NCBI GenBank assembly: GCA_021736965.1 | Contig: JAIPEV010000047.1 | Span: 1-10,963 of the forward strand | Length of the DNA: 10,963 bases | Reading direction: 5' to 3' | Source: Halanaerobiales bacterium | GTDB taxonomy: Bacteria > Bacillota > Halanaerobiia > Halanaerobiales > M55B127 | Shown: positions 1-6,139 of the stretch, in pieces | Layout: every line of letters begins with the position of its first letter | How positions within the stretch are numbered: position 1 is the stretch's first letter | The notes under the pieces: generated by a model | Told to the model about the DNA's origin: nothing | Database searches by the model: none | Seen by the model: the letters and a program-made list of their open reading frames with translations, nothing else | Position numbers and translations under genes: made by a program

Positions 1-269
1 TTAAAAACCCTAATTTCAATTACTTTCTATCTAATATTAACACATTTACATTCCAGTATGGTGGATTAAAAACCCAGTAGTTTTTTAGAAAGTATACAAA
101 ATAAAATAAATTTACATTCCAGTATGGTGGATTAAAAACATCTACAATCAGCTTGATCTCCTGATTGTAGTCATATTTACATTCCAGTATGGTGGATTAA
201 AAACTGTTTTTCATGCTCTGGCATTCACTTAATATTGGAATTTACATTCCAGTATGGTGGATTAAAAAC
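1..269 (-). CRISPR. CRISPR array, leader-proximal end (type I-B), truncated by the window edge
   Basis: Four identical 30-bp repeats lie at 44-73, 110-139, 175-204 and 240-269; bases 1-8 are the last 8 bases of a fifth. Spacers are 9-43 (35 bp), 74-109 (36), 140-174 (35) and 205-239 (35). On the plus strand the repeat starts ATTTACATTCC and ends GGATTAAAAAC. Read on the minus strand it starts GTTTTTAATCC and ends GGAATGTAAAT. The GTTTTTA start is typical of I-B repeats, so transcription is most likely on the minus strand, away from cas2, with a predicted 5' handle ATGTAAAT after Cas6 cleavage. On that reading the newest spacer is 205-239 and older ones lie beyond the left edge. No repeat shows decay, as expected next to a leader. 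No spacer matches anything else I can find in the window. Spacer 140-174 is palindromic (see findings). Confidence 0.98.
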
Positions 270-551
270 AAATCTTTTTTAATATTTTTTTATTGGTATA
301 AGCTCCTGATTTTTTGACAATTAATAAAATGTAAATATACAAAATATACCATCCCTTTTCTGTCGACCTGTAATAGTGTAGAAGCCCCTGGGGGTTGACA
401 GAAGAACATAATTGTGCCCAATAATTAATAGGATTTACAACCGTCACCCTTCGACTCCGCTCAGGGTGACTTTTAACTTTGCTCGACCTGAAATCAAATT
501 TGTTTACCTTTATTTTATGATTATTACGTTGCATATAATATACTTATAAAT
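270..551 (-). promoter_or_regulatory. CRISPR leader and cas2-array intergenic region
   Basis: These 282 bases separate the cas2 stop from the first repeat. The part next to the array (about 270-340) is very AT-rich, which is normal for a leader, where the pre-crRNA promoter and the Cas1-Cas2 docking site are expected. A TTGTCA box (minus strand, 315-320) could be a -35, but I see no convincing -10 at the right distance, so I do not call a promoter. A hairpin repeat of the dispersed family lies at 443-470, and a short C/G palindrome (CCCC-T-GGGG type) near 386-396. An open frame at 262-534 runs into the CRISPR repeat and through the hairpin; it does not look like a gene. Confidence 0.7.
443..470. 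repeat. Dispersed hairpin repeat, copy 1 (in the leader region)
   Basis: This is a 28-bp element with perfect 8-nt arms GTCACCCT / AGGGTGAC around the 12-nt core TCGACTCCGCTC. It is the only unpaired copy in the window. It lies 81 bp past the cas2 stop and 173 bp before the first CRISPR repeat, so it could mark the end of the cas2 mRNA or fold in the transcript that enters the leader. No clear T-tract follows on the minus strand, so a classical terminator is not supported. Confidence 0.9.
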
Positions 552-833
552 TCAGAATATATTTGCTGTTTTATCCTCTTCTCTACCCCAAAATTCTTTT
601 TCCAGCCACTTTTTATTGCGACTTTTGAATAGGATGACAGAATCCTTATCCTTTCTAATATATTGATTTAGTTCATTTTGTAACGCTTTAATTTTGGCTT
701 TGCTTATTTTACCTTCAAAAACAGAATTTTGAATATGATGCAAATATTTTTTTGAAATTTTAAAAGTATTGCGGAGTATTTTCTCTCCTTTTTTAGTTTT
801 TGTAGGAATATCATAGACAAGTATAACATACAT
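552..833 (-). CDS. cas2: CRISPR-associated endonuclease Cas2
   Basis: Cas2 forms the central dimer of the Cas1-Cas2 integrase that inserts new spacers at the leader end of the array. The protein is 93 aa from the chosen start, normal for Cas2. It opens MYVILVYDI, the first strand of the ferredoxin-like fold, with the conserved Asp at residue 8. It also has the family signature HHIQNSVFEG around residues 32-41. The frame extends upstream to TTG (845) and GTG (842), but ATG at 833 fits the family N-terminus and has a GGTGG purine stretch 5-6 nt ahead. That stretch lies in the last codons of cas1. The ATG is 2 nt after the cas1 TAA, so the two genes are translationally coupled. The array leader follows directly. 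Confidence 0.95.
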   Translation of the reverse strand: MYVILVYDIPTKTKKGEKILRNTFKISKKYLHHIQNSVFEGKISKAKIKALQNELNQYIRKDKDSVILFKSRNKKWLEKEFWGREEDKTANIF

Positions 834-835
834 AA

Positions 836-1834
836 TTACCACCAAATTTTAAAGGGTTTATATTCTTTTTCACCTAAAAAATGTTTAACAATTTTATATA
901 GTTCAAGTCTAATTAAGTGTTTGTAGGAAACATGACGTTTTAATTTTCTATGTTTTACAGTCCGTTCAAGAGTGGAATCGTATTCCTGGACAATTTTTTT
1001 TTGCCCTTTTTCCTTTAAATATAAAAAATTTAGTTCCTGCTCAAAATCATCTTCAGTAATTTGATTTCTATTTAACATAGCAAAGATAATTCTATCGGCA
1101 AGCAAAGGTTTGAATATTTCTGCAAAATCCAGGCTAAGAGAAAATCTACTATGAGAGGGTTCATGAAGATAGCTTACTACTGGTGAGAGTTGAGTTTTAT
1201 ATATCTCCCCTAAAACTGTTGTATAAACCATAGTATTACAATAGGATATCAAGGTATTGATCATATTATCCGGAGGTCTTTTAACTCTTTTTGTAAAATT
1301 AATTTCCTGGTCAATTATTGTATTGAAAGATCGATAATATCTTTCTTTTATATTGCCTTCGATTCCCATCAGTTGTTGAGGGGATCTTTGTTCAGAAAGT
1401 TTGTCTCTTAATGTTGCTATTTCATTTTTGTATTTTTCTAGGTTTTTACCTCTAGAATTATAATAGCGCACATTACGATAAGTATTAAAAGAGGCCCCTT
1501 CTAATATTTTTCTTGCTATTTTGGTTCTTTTTTTCTTGCTGGTATAATGTTTTACCTGTTCGACAAACAGCATACCACTATTATTAACTTCCCGGGGATA
1601 GAAACTGCCAGTATAAAATCCATAGTAATTAAAAAAGTGGACACCTATTTGATTTTGCGATAAGAAAGTTAGGAGTTTTTTATTTAAATCAATCGATCCA
1701 AAGCAAAATACATTATCTACATCTTCTACAGGTATATACTTTTTCTCACTATTTTTAGTTTTTATCTTAAATATCAGACTATTTTCTTTTCTTTTTAATG
1801 TTCCGTTTTGAAATATGTAATAATCTCTGCTCAT
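836..1834 (-). CDS. cas1: CRISPR-associated endonuclease/integrase Cas1 (type I-B)
   Basis: Cas1 is the metal-dependent integrase of spacer acquisition; it works as two dimers bridged by Cas2. The protein is 332 aa, full length for type I-B Cas1. Residues 1-85 form the N-terminal beta domain. The C-terminal helical domain holds the expected metal ligands: Glu159 in MGIEG, His224 in YLHEPSHSR and Asp236 in SLSLDFAEIFKP, with Glu239 close by. The 65- and 12-residue spacings match the family. The start at 1834 is ATG preceded by CGGGAAA, a modest ribosome site about 7 nt away. Unlike in most I-B loci, cas1 does not abut cas4: a GIY-YIG gene and four hairpin repeats lie between them. A promoter candidate at 1923-1952 may supply its own transcript, with hairpin 1875-1902 in the 5' UTR. 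Confidence 0.97.
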   Translation of the reverse strand: MSRDYYIFQNGTLKRKENSLIFKIKTKNSEKKYIPVEDVDNVFCFGSIDLNKKLLTFLSQNQIGVHFFNYYGFYTGSFYPREVNNSGMLFVEQVKHYTSKKKRTKIARKILEGASFNTYRNVRYYNSRGKNLEKYKNEIATLRDKLSEQRSPQQLMGIEGNIKERYYRSFNTIIDQEINFTKRVKRPPDNMINTLISYCNTMVYTTVLGEIYKTQLSPVVSYLHEPSHSRFSLSLDFAEIFKPLLADRIIFAMLNRNQITEDDFEQELNFLYLKEKGQKKIVQEYDSTLERTVKHRKLKRHVSYKHLIRLELYKIVKHFLGEKEYKPFKIWW

Positions 1835-1874
1835 TGGATTTCCCGTTTAATTCCTGGTTATAGTTTATACTTCT

Positions 1875-1902
1875 GTCACCCTTCGACTCCGCTCAAGGTG
1901 AC
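1875..1902. repeat. Dispersed hairpin repeat, copy 2
   Basis: The core is TCGACTCCGCTC; the arms are GTCACCCT / AAGGTGAC, with one imperfect pair at the loop side. Its first 21 bases are identical to the inverted first 21 bases at the far end of the GIY-YIG block (2449-2469). It lies in the presumed 5' UTR of cas1, 41 bp ahead of the start codon. Confidence 0.88.
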
Positions 1903-1922
1903 TAGATTGTGTATGTAAGATA

Positions 1923-1952
1923 AGTATATGGATTAAAATATTTTTAGGTCAA
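1923..1952 (-). promoter_or_regulatory. Candidate sigma-70-type promoter for cas1-cas2
   Basis: On the minus strand, TTGACC (1947-1952, 5 of 6 to TTGACA) is followed after 18 bp by TATACT (1923-1928, 5 of 6 to TATAAT). The spacer is A/T-rich. It faces cas1, with an expected 5' UTR of about 80 nt containing the hairpin at 1875-1902. It is the best promoter match I found in the locus and lies where the cas4-to-cas1 coupling is broken. Chance matches are common in AT-rich DNA, so this remains a prediction. Confidence 0.5.
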
Positions 1953-1992
1953 TATTATTTTTATACTAATTTGAATCATTTTCGAGATAGTA

Positions 1993-2020
1993 GTCATCCT
2001 GAGCGGAGTCGAAGGATGAC
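1993..2020. repeat. Dispersed hairpin repeat, copy 3
   Basis: Opposite orientation to copy 2: core GAGCGGAGTCGA, perfect arms GTCATCCT / AGGATGAC. Compared with copy 1, one base pair of the stem has changed on both sides (C:G to T:A), a compensating change. It starts 7 nt past the stop codon of the GIY-YIG gene (minus strand), and no T-run follows. Confidence 0.9.
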
Positions 2021-2027
2021 GACCTCC

Positions 2028-2378
2028 TTATCTAACATCCTTTTCCTTAATTTGGCTTCCTTTATTCTTATAATGCGTTTCATTTTTACACTTTGCCAAC
2101 TCATGTAACAGATCAAAATCATCGTTGATCAACGCCTCTTTCTTGGCTCTACTCCAGCCTTTGATCTGTTTCTCGGCTTCAATCGCATATCCTATTTCAC
2201 CAGCCTCAGAAATCCATACTAATTTTACTGGCCTTCTACCCTTTGTATATTTACTGGCCTCTCCATCTTGATGTTCTTTTAATCGTCTTTTAGGATTATT
2301 AGTAACTCCGGTATAATAGGAACCATCGGAACATTTTAAAATATAGACATATCCTTTTCGCATTGTTGCCCACTTCAT
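2028..2378 (-). CDS. GIY-YIG nuclease family protein (small, stand-alone)
   Basis: A 116-aa single-domain protein of the small GIY-YIG family (the YhbQ/UPF0213-like or UvrC-N-terminal-like group). The GIY-YIG pair appears as GYVYIL (residues 9-14) and YYTGVT (21-26). The conserved Arg lies in NPKRRLKEHQ (28-37), and the metal-binding Glu in IEAEKQIKGWSR (66-77). The tail CKNETHYKN (97-105) is typical of these proteins. ATG at 2378 has no visible ribosome site. An internal ATG at 2363 (MRKGYVYIL) matches usual family N-termini and could be the real start. Small members may cut structured DNA, but their roles are largely unknown. It sits between cas4 and cas1, where no gene is normally found, and is bracketed by inverted hairpin pairs; it is probably a passenger and not a Cas protein. 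Confidence 0.9.
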   Translation of the reverse strand: MKWATMRKGYVYILKCSDGSYYTGVTNNPKRRLKEHQDGEASKYTKGRRPVKLVWISEAGEIGYAIEAEKQIKGWSRAKKEALINDDFDLLHELAKCKNETHYKNKGSQIKEKDVR

Positions 2379-2402
2379 TTTAAATTATTGGTTAAAAATT
2401 CC

Positions 2403-2430
2403 GTCATGGTTCGACTCCGCTCACCATGAC
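2403..2430. repeat. Dispersed hairpin repeat, copy 4
   Basis: Core TCGACTCCGCTC, perfect arms GTCATGGT / ACCATGAC. Three stem positions differ from copy 1 and all three are compensated on the other arm, which is strong evidence that the stem is selected or copied as a fold. It starts 24 bp upstream of the GIY-YIG start codon. With copy 5 it could also form one longer hairpin through the complementary cores. Confidence 0.92.
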
Positions 2431-2441
2431 TGAGACGATCC

Positions 2442-2469
2442 GTCATCCTGAGCGGAGTCGAAGGGTGAC
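2442..2469. repeat. Dispersed hairpin repeat, copy 5
   Basis: Inverted relative to copy 4 and 11 bp from it: core GAGCGGAGTCGA, arms GTCATCCT / AGGGTGAC, with one G-U-type pair. Its last 21 bases are the exact reverse complement of 1875-1895. It lies 6 bp past the cas4 stop codon (minus strand). Confidence 0.9.
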
Positions 2470-2475
2470 GGTCAT

Positions 2476-2979
2476 TTATATATAACACAATTCATAATAA
2501 GCGCATTTCTTACAAATTCCGGAATCAATCGGCTTGGGAATATCTGATTCCAGGATTTGTTTTATTGCTTGTAGTATTTCTTCAATTTTTTCTCGATCAC
2601 TATCGCTCAATTCTACCTGCTTTCTTTTTTTCAATTTTGGATAATCCAGCATTCCTTTTAGATTTTCCACTCCCCGCTCTTCCAGATAATAAAGATAATA
2701 TTTGAGTTGCCAGATACTTGCTTGTTCAATTTTTCGGGACTTTTTTACTTCGTGGATCACTTTCCAGCCATCCATAAAATCTACCGAGATAGTGTTGTCA
2801 ATATTGATATGCTTCTTTTTACGCTTATAAGAATTCTCGTCAATCAATTTGCCCAACTTCACAAGATCATACTCGTCCTCCATCTGGATGTATTTGTCAA
2901 AATACCAGAGTTTGCGTTTGCAGACGAAGTAGTAGTAGAACATTGTGCCGGTGATAGTTTTATAACAATTTAAATTCAT
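2476..2979 (-). CDS. cas4: CRISPR-associated exonuclease Cas4 (RecB-like, Fe-S)
   Basis: Cas4 trims and orients prespacers by their PAM before Cas1-Cas2 integration. The protein is 167 aa, typical of I-B Cas4. Four cysteines for a [4Fe-4S] cluster are visible: Cys20 in FVCKRK, and Cys156, Cys159 and Cys165 in CKKCAYYELC. The RecB nuclease core shows Asp67 or Asp70, Glu77 and Lys79 (HEVKKS) and the QxxxY-type motif at Gln91. All ligands look intact. The start ATG overlaps the cas3 stop by one base (TAATG), so translation is probably coupled to cas3. A purine stretch (AAAGGGG) lies too far upstream to be a good ribosome site. After cas4 the usual link to cas1 is broken by a 641-bp stretch. Confidence 0.95.
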   Translation of the reverse strand: MNLNCYKTITGTMFYYYFVCKRKLWYFDKYIQMEDEYDLVKLGKLIDENSYKRKKKHINIDNTISVDFMDGWKVIHEVKKSRKIEQASIWQLKYYLYYLEERGVENLKGMLDYPKLKKRKQVELSDSDREKIEEILQAIKQILESDIPKPIDSGICKKCAYYELCYI

Positions 2980-5204
2980 TATATAATATTATTCCCCTTT
3001 ATTTTTGATATCTTACTATTATTTTCAAAAATTACCCCTACATTACTATTATATTTAAAATCAATTATTTTTATCTGGGTATATTTATCAATTGTAATAC
3101 GACGGGAATATTTTTTCGCATAGTAAATTGGAACAGGTACAATATATTTTTCTAATTTGTCTTTAGCTTTTTCTATTTCTTTCCTGTCTTTTCTCGATTC
3201 AATAATTTCTAATTTCTCCTCAATAATATTACTATTTTCTTGATAAACAGTTTCAGGAATTATTTTCTCATTAAAAATATTCCTTAACTTATTCTCATTT
3301 TTCCCAAACCTATATTCAGGAATATCCTTAATATAATCGATTGTATCTATAATATTTTTGTAATAATCTGTTTTTGATATTTTCGCTGTAGTATAAACAT
3401 TATCAATCATTTCTATTTTATTTCTTTCTGATACAATGGATTCATCATACTTCTGCAATTCGGCTTTTGAAAGTTTAAAAATCTCAAGATCAGTTATAGA
3501 AAATGGGTTATTAGAAATTCCCGATGTAGGATTATTATCACCAGTAAAAACATAAATATTATTAAAATCAGTATTTAATTCTCTTTTCCGATATACTCGT
3601 CCCATTCTCTGAAATAAACTCGATAGTTCTTGTAATTCAGTGAACAAAATATCAAAGTCTATATCCATACTTGCTTCCACAATCTGTGTAGTAATCCAAA
3701 TCCCTTTTTTATCAGATTGTGGCTGTCCCATATCAAATATATTCTCTTCTTTTATATCTCTATCTTTTCTTATAAATCTACTATGCAGTAAATTGATCTC
3801 TATAGATTCATCTAATTCCTTTTTTAACCCCCTGTAAATTTCCTGTGATTTTTTAACTGTATTGCAAATTATCAAAACTTTTTTATCATCAACTTTATCG
3901 ACAATTCTATTAATATTTATATTTTCTGCAAAAATTCTCATCCTATGTCTGATTTTCTCTCCAAGAAAATATTTAGGATCATTACAAGGAATATTATAAG
4001 CATTAAGTATGTCCTTAATAAATGGAGGAAATGTAGCAGTAACTATTGAAAATTTTCCTCCAATTTCAGAAATATACTTTAGTGCCAAAATTATATATGC
4101 AATAAGATCCGAACTATACATCTGGATTTCATCTATAATAATCTTTGAATATGATAAAGTCGCCAATTTATATTCAAAGCCATCATATTTAAAAATAAAA
4201 TCAATCAACTGATCCAAAGTGGAAATAATAACCGGTAAAGACATTTTTTTAGTTAAATCGTAATAATTTCCATCTTCTATCAGACCTCTTTTGATATACT
4301 CTGCATATGTATCTGAATGTAATAAGCCAACATTTTGGAAATTGATTTTATCCTTTATCCGGTCATAGATTGCATTGATGGAAACTTTGAGAGGTAGAGT
4401 AAAAAAGCCTTTATTATTTCCTATCCATAAAAGACCTGCCTCTGTCTTACCGGATCCTGTTGAGGCTATAATTATATTGTTTTCATCTTGATGATTTTGC
4501 ATGTGACTTTGCAAATCATTAAGCGATGAATCCAATTCTATTTTTATAAAGTCCTTAGTATTCTCTTCAAGTTTCTTATTCTCAATTTCAACTGGAATAT
4601 GAGCACTGGCAGCGTAATCGAGTCTATTAAGCAATCCTTTTATAGTAACATACATATAAAAAGTATCTTTATTATTATCAAGTGAGTTAATTCTTCTCTT
4701 AGGGCTATAATATTTTCGACTTGGTATACTAGTTTCTAAATTATTTATGAGTTCAAAATTGAGTAGATTTATATTATTTTTTAAATCATAATTTATGATC
4801 TTTTTATAATCAACTAATTTGAATTCGTCTTCTCGTATATAGTGAAATGCTCTTGCATGATGGAATGCTACAGACTGATAAATAATTTCTATATCATTTT
4901 TATCAAACTTTTTATATAACATCTTTTTGGGTAAAAAAGCAATACTAAGTATTCCATGCGGGAATTCATCTATCTCAGGATTTTTATCCTGTAACTGCTC
5001 TTCACCTATTACTTTTAATAACTTATTTTGAAATTTTGTATTTATTTTACCCAGATCGTGATAGATACATACCATTTCTAAGATATCTTCGTCCAGATAT
5101 TTTATACTATCTTTGTATAACGAGAGAAGAATACTCAGGTTACTTAATAATCTTTGAGTGTGTTCTTCAATGTTTTCCACTTTTGGATATGTTTTTGCCA
5201 GCAT
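2979..5204 (-). CDS. cas3: CRISPR-associated helicase/nuclease Cas3 (HD domain fused)
   Basis: Cas3 is recruited by target-bound Cascade, unwinds the displaced strand 3'-to-5' and degrades it. The protein is 741 aa. The N-terminal HD nuclease (about 1-210) shows His15, His49-Asp50 in YHDLGK, His83 and His115-His116. The superfamily 2 helicase follows: Walker A STGSGKT (248-254), motif II DEIQ (358-361, a DExH variant), motif III VTATF (388-392), and motif VI QRMGRVYR (532-539). About 200 residues complete the C-terminus. No inactivating change is visible. The ATG at 5204 lacks a good Shine-Dalgarno (only GGGTT about 9 nt away). A 188-bp gap with two hairpin repeats separates it from cas5, so Cas3 is probably made at a lower level than Cascade. 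A weak CTGACA-17-TTTATT pair lies at 5221-5249. The stop overlaps cas4. Confidence 0.97.
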   Translation of the reverse strand: MLAKTYPKVENIEEHTQRLLSNLSILLSLYKDSIKYLDEDILEMVCIYHDLGKINTKFQNKLLKVIGEEQLQDKNPEIDEFPHGILSIAFLPKKMLYKKFDKNDIEIIYQSVAFHHARAFHYIREDEFKLVDYKKIINYDLKNNINLLNFELINNLETSIPSRKYYSPKRRINSLDNNKDTFYMYVTIKGLLNRLDYAASAHIPVEIENKKLEENTKDFIKIELDSSLNDLQSHMQNHQDENNIIIASTGSGKTEAGLLWIGNNKGFFTLPLKVSINAIYDRIKDKINFQNVGLLHSDTYAEYIKRGLIEDGNYYDLTKKMSLPVIISTLDQLIDFIFKYDGFEYKLATLSYSKIIIDEIQMYSSDLIAYIILALKYISEIGGKFSIVTATFPPFIKDILNAYNIPCNDPKYFLGEKIRHRMRIFAENININRIVDKVDDKKVLIICNTVKKSQEIYRGLKKELDESIEINLLHSRFIRKDRDIKEENIFDMGQPQSDKKGIWITTQIVEASMDIDFDILFTELQELSSLFQRMGRVYRKRELNTDFNNIYVFTGDNNPTSGISNNPFSITDLEIFKLSKAELQKYDESIVSERNKIEMIDNVYTTAKISKTDYYKNIIDTIDYIKDIPEYRFGKNENKLRNIFNEKIIPETVYQENSNIIEEKLEIIESRKDRKEIEKAKDKLEKYIVPVPIYYAKKYSRRITIDKYTQIKIIDFKYNSNVGVIFENNSKISKIKGNNII

Positions 5205-5280
5205 AATTTTAACCCAATAAAATAAATTTTTAATAGAATACTATGTCAGCCTGATCTAAAAAGAATTTTCTGCGAATAAT

Positions 5281-5308
5281 GTCATCTTGAGCGGAGTCGA
5301 AAGATGAA
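5281..5308. repeat. Dispersed hairpin repeat, copy 6
   Basis: Core GAGCGGAGTCGA, arms GTCATCTT / AAGATGAA. Seven of the eight arm pairs are intact and they include compensated changes relative to copy 1. It lies between cas5 and cas3, in the untranslated gap. Confidence 0.85.
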
Positions 5309-5324
5309 AGACCGGAGCAAGTAA

Positions 5325-5352
5325 ATCACTCTTCGACTCCGCTCAGGGTGAC
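5325..5352. repeat. Dispersed hairpin repeat, copy 7
   Basis: Inverted relative to copy 6 and 16 bp from it: core TCGACTCCGCTC, arms ATCACTCT / AGGGTGAC, with one mismatch and one G-U-type pair. Copies 6 and 7 are complementary to each other over about 20 positions with few mismatches, so the RNA could form one long hairpin in the cas5-cas3 gap. Confidence 0.83.
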
Positions 5353-5392
5353 AGACTTAATAAACTTTTTAAATCATAATGACATAGCATAA

Positions 5393-6127
5393 TTATGCAA
5401 GAAAAACAGGATTGCCATCTTCATCTTTAAAGATTTCAGCTGATTCATATAAGAAGATTCCTGTTCCATGCATTGCTTTTACTTTGTTCCAGTTTCGGAC
5501 CGTTTTACCTCTTCCGAGATCTTTTAGCTCATAATTTTTATTAATATTATATATAGTTCCAGTAGTTTCTATCTCTTCATCGAGATTATATAAATTTATA
5601 GGTATATAGGCATTGTATTTTTCTAATTGTTCACCTTCTGTAAGTATTGACTTTTCTATATCCACCACTTTTATTTCATCAACTCTAACAATATCCTCTC
5701 TCCGCCCAAGAGATAAATATTCTTCCGGAAACAATAGATTATCATAAATTATTTCTATAAGAGATTCATCATTGGGAACAATATGAATAAGAAGTTCGAC
5801 ATCAACAAGCAACTCTGCTGTTGAGACACCTATAGTTATACCCTTATATTTTTGACCTGAATCATCCCAAACTTTAACCTGATGTCTCGCCTTCTCATAT
5901 TTAGCACAGGCAAATTCATATCTGGTCCATAAATCATTTACTTTAGAAAAATGCTTCCCCTGAACACTCACATCCATTTTTTGATACCCATCAAAACTAC
6001 AGGCATAATGTATCATCCCAATTATTGTTGAATAAGGCGGTAAAGGATATGTTTCCTTGAGTTGAAAGCTGGTAGGCTTTCTATAGTTTACCATATTTTG
6101 ATATAATTTTAACTTTATTGCTTTCAT
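5393..6127 (-). CDS. cas5: CRISPR-associated protein Cas5 (type I-B)
   Basis: Cas5 is the Cascade subunit that caps the crRNA 5' handle and contacts the large subunit. The protein is 244 aa, normal for I-B. The N-terminal RRM-like half has the Cas5 signature YPLPPYSTIIGMIH (27-40), equivalent to the family's PPxST-xxGxI motif. A second family motif, LSLGRREDIV (138-147), contains the conserved LGR. Processing of pre-crRNA is left to Cas6, since a cas6 gene is present. The start ATG follows GGTGAT, and 12 nt separate it from the cas7 TAG. After the stop comes the 188-bp gap with two hairpin repeats. A 12-bp palindrome (5387-5398) overlaps the stop codon and is probably chance. Confidence 0.94.
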   Translation of the reverse strand: MKAIKLKLYQNMVNYRKPTSFQLKETYPLPPYSTIIGMIHYACSFDGYQKMDVSVQGKHFSKVNDLWTRYEFACAKYEKARHQVKVWDDSGQKYKGITIGVSTAELLVDVELLIHIVPNDESLIEIIYDNLLFPEEYLSLGRREDIVRVDEIKVVDIEKSILTEGEQLEKYNAYIPINLYNLDEEIETTGTIYNINKNYELKDLGRGKTVRNWNKVKAMHGTGIFLYESAEIFKDEDGNPVFLA

Positions 6128-6139
6128 AACATCACCAGA

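Noticed and set aside
363..490. TCGACCTG present at 363-370 and 483-490, either side of the leader hairpin, as a possible target duplication
   Set aside because: An 8-bp match over a few hundred bases is expected by chance about as often as not, and the spacing to the hairpin is uneven.
262..534. 90-codon minus-strand open frame between cas2 and the array
   Set aside because: It runs into the last CRISPR repeat and through a hairpin repeat, has no family likeness, and occupies the place of the leader.
834..845. TTG (845) or GTG (842) start for Cas2
   Set aside because: Would add MVVI ahead of the standard MYVILVYDI start; the ATG at 833 has a better-placed purine stretch and follows the cas1 stop by 2 nt.
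1993..2020. Hairpin repeats as rho-independent terminators
   Set aside because: Most copies have no T-run after the stem on either strand, they lie inside the operon, and they occur in inverted pairs, which fits a repeat family better.
1866..2478. Target site duplication around the GIY-YIG block
   Set aside because: The bases just outside 1875 and 2469 do not match each other, so insertion by a duplicating transposase is not supported.
5387..5398. 12-bp palindrome GCATAATTATGC at the cas5 stop
   Set aside because: Short AT-rich palindromes are common by chance here, and it overlaps the stop codon with no promoter near it.
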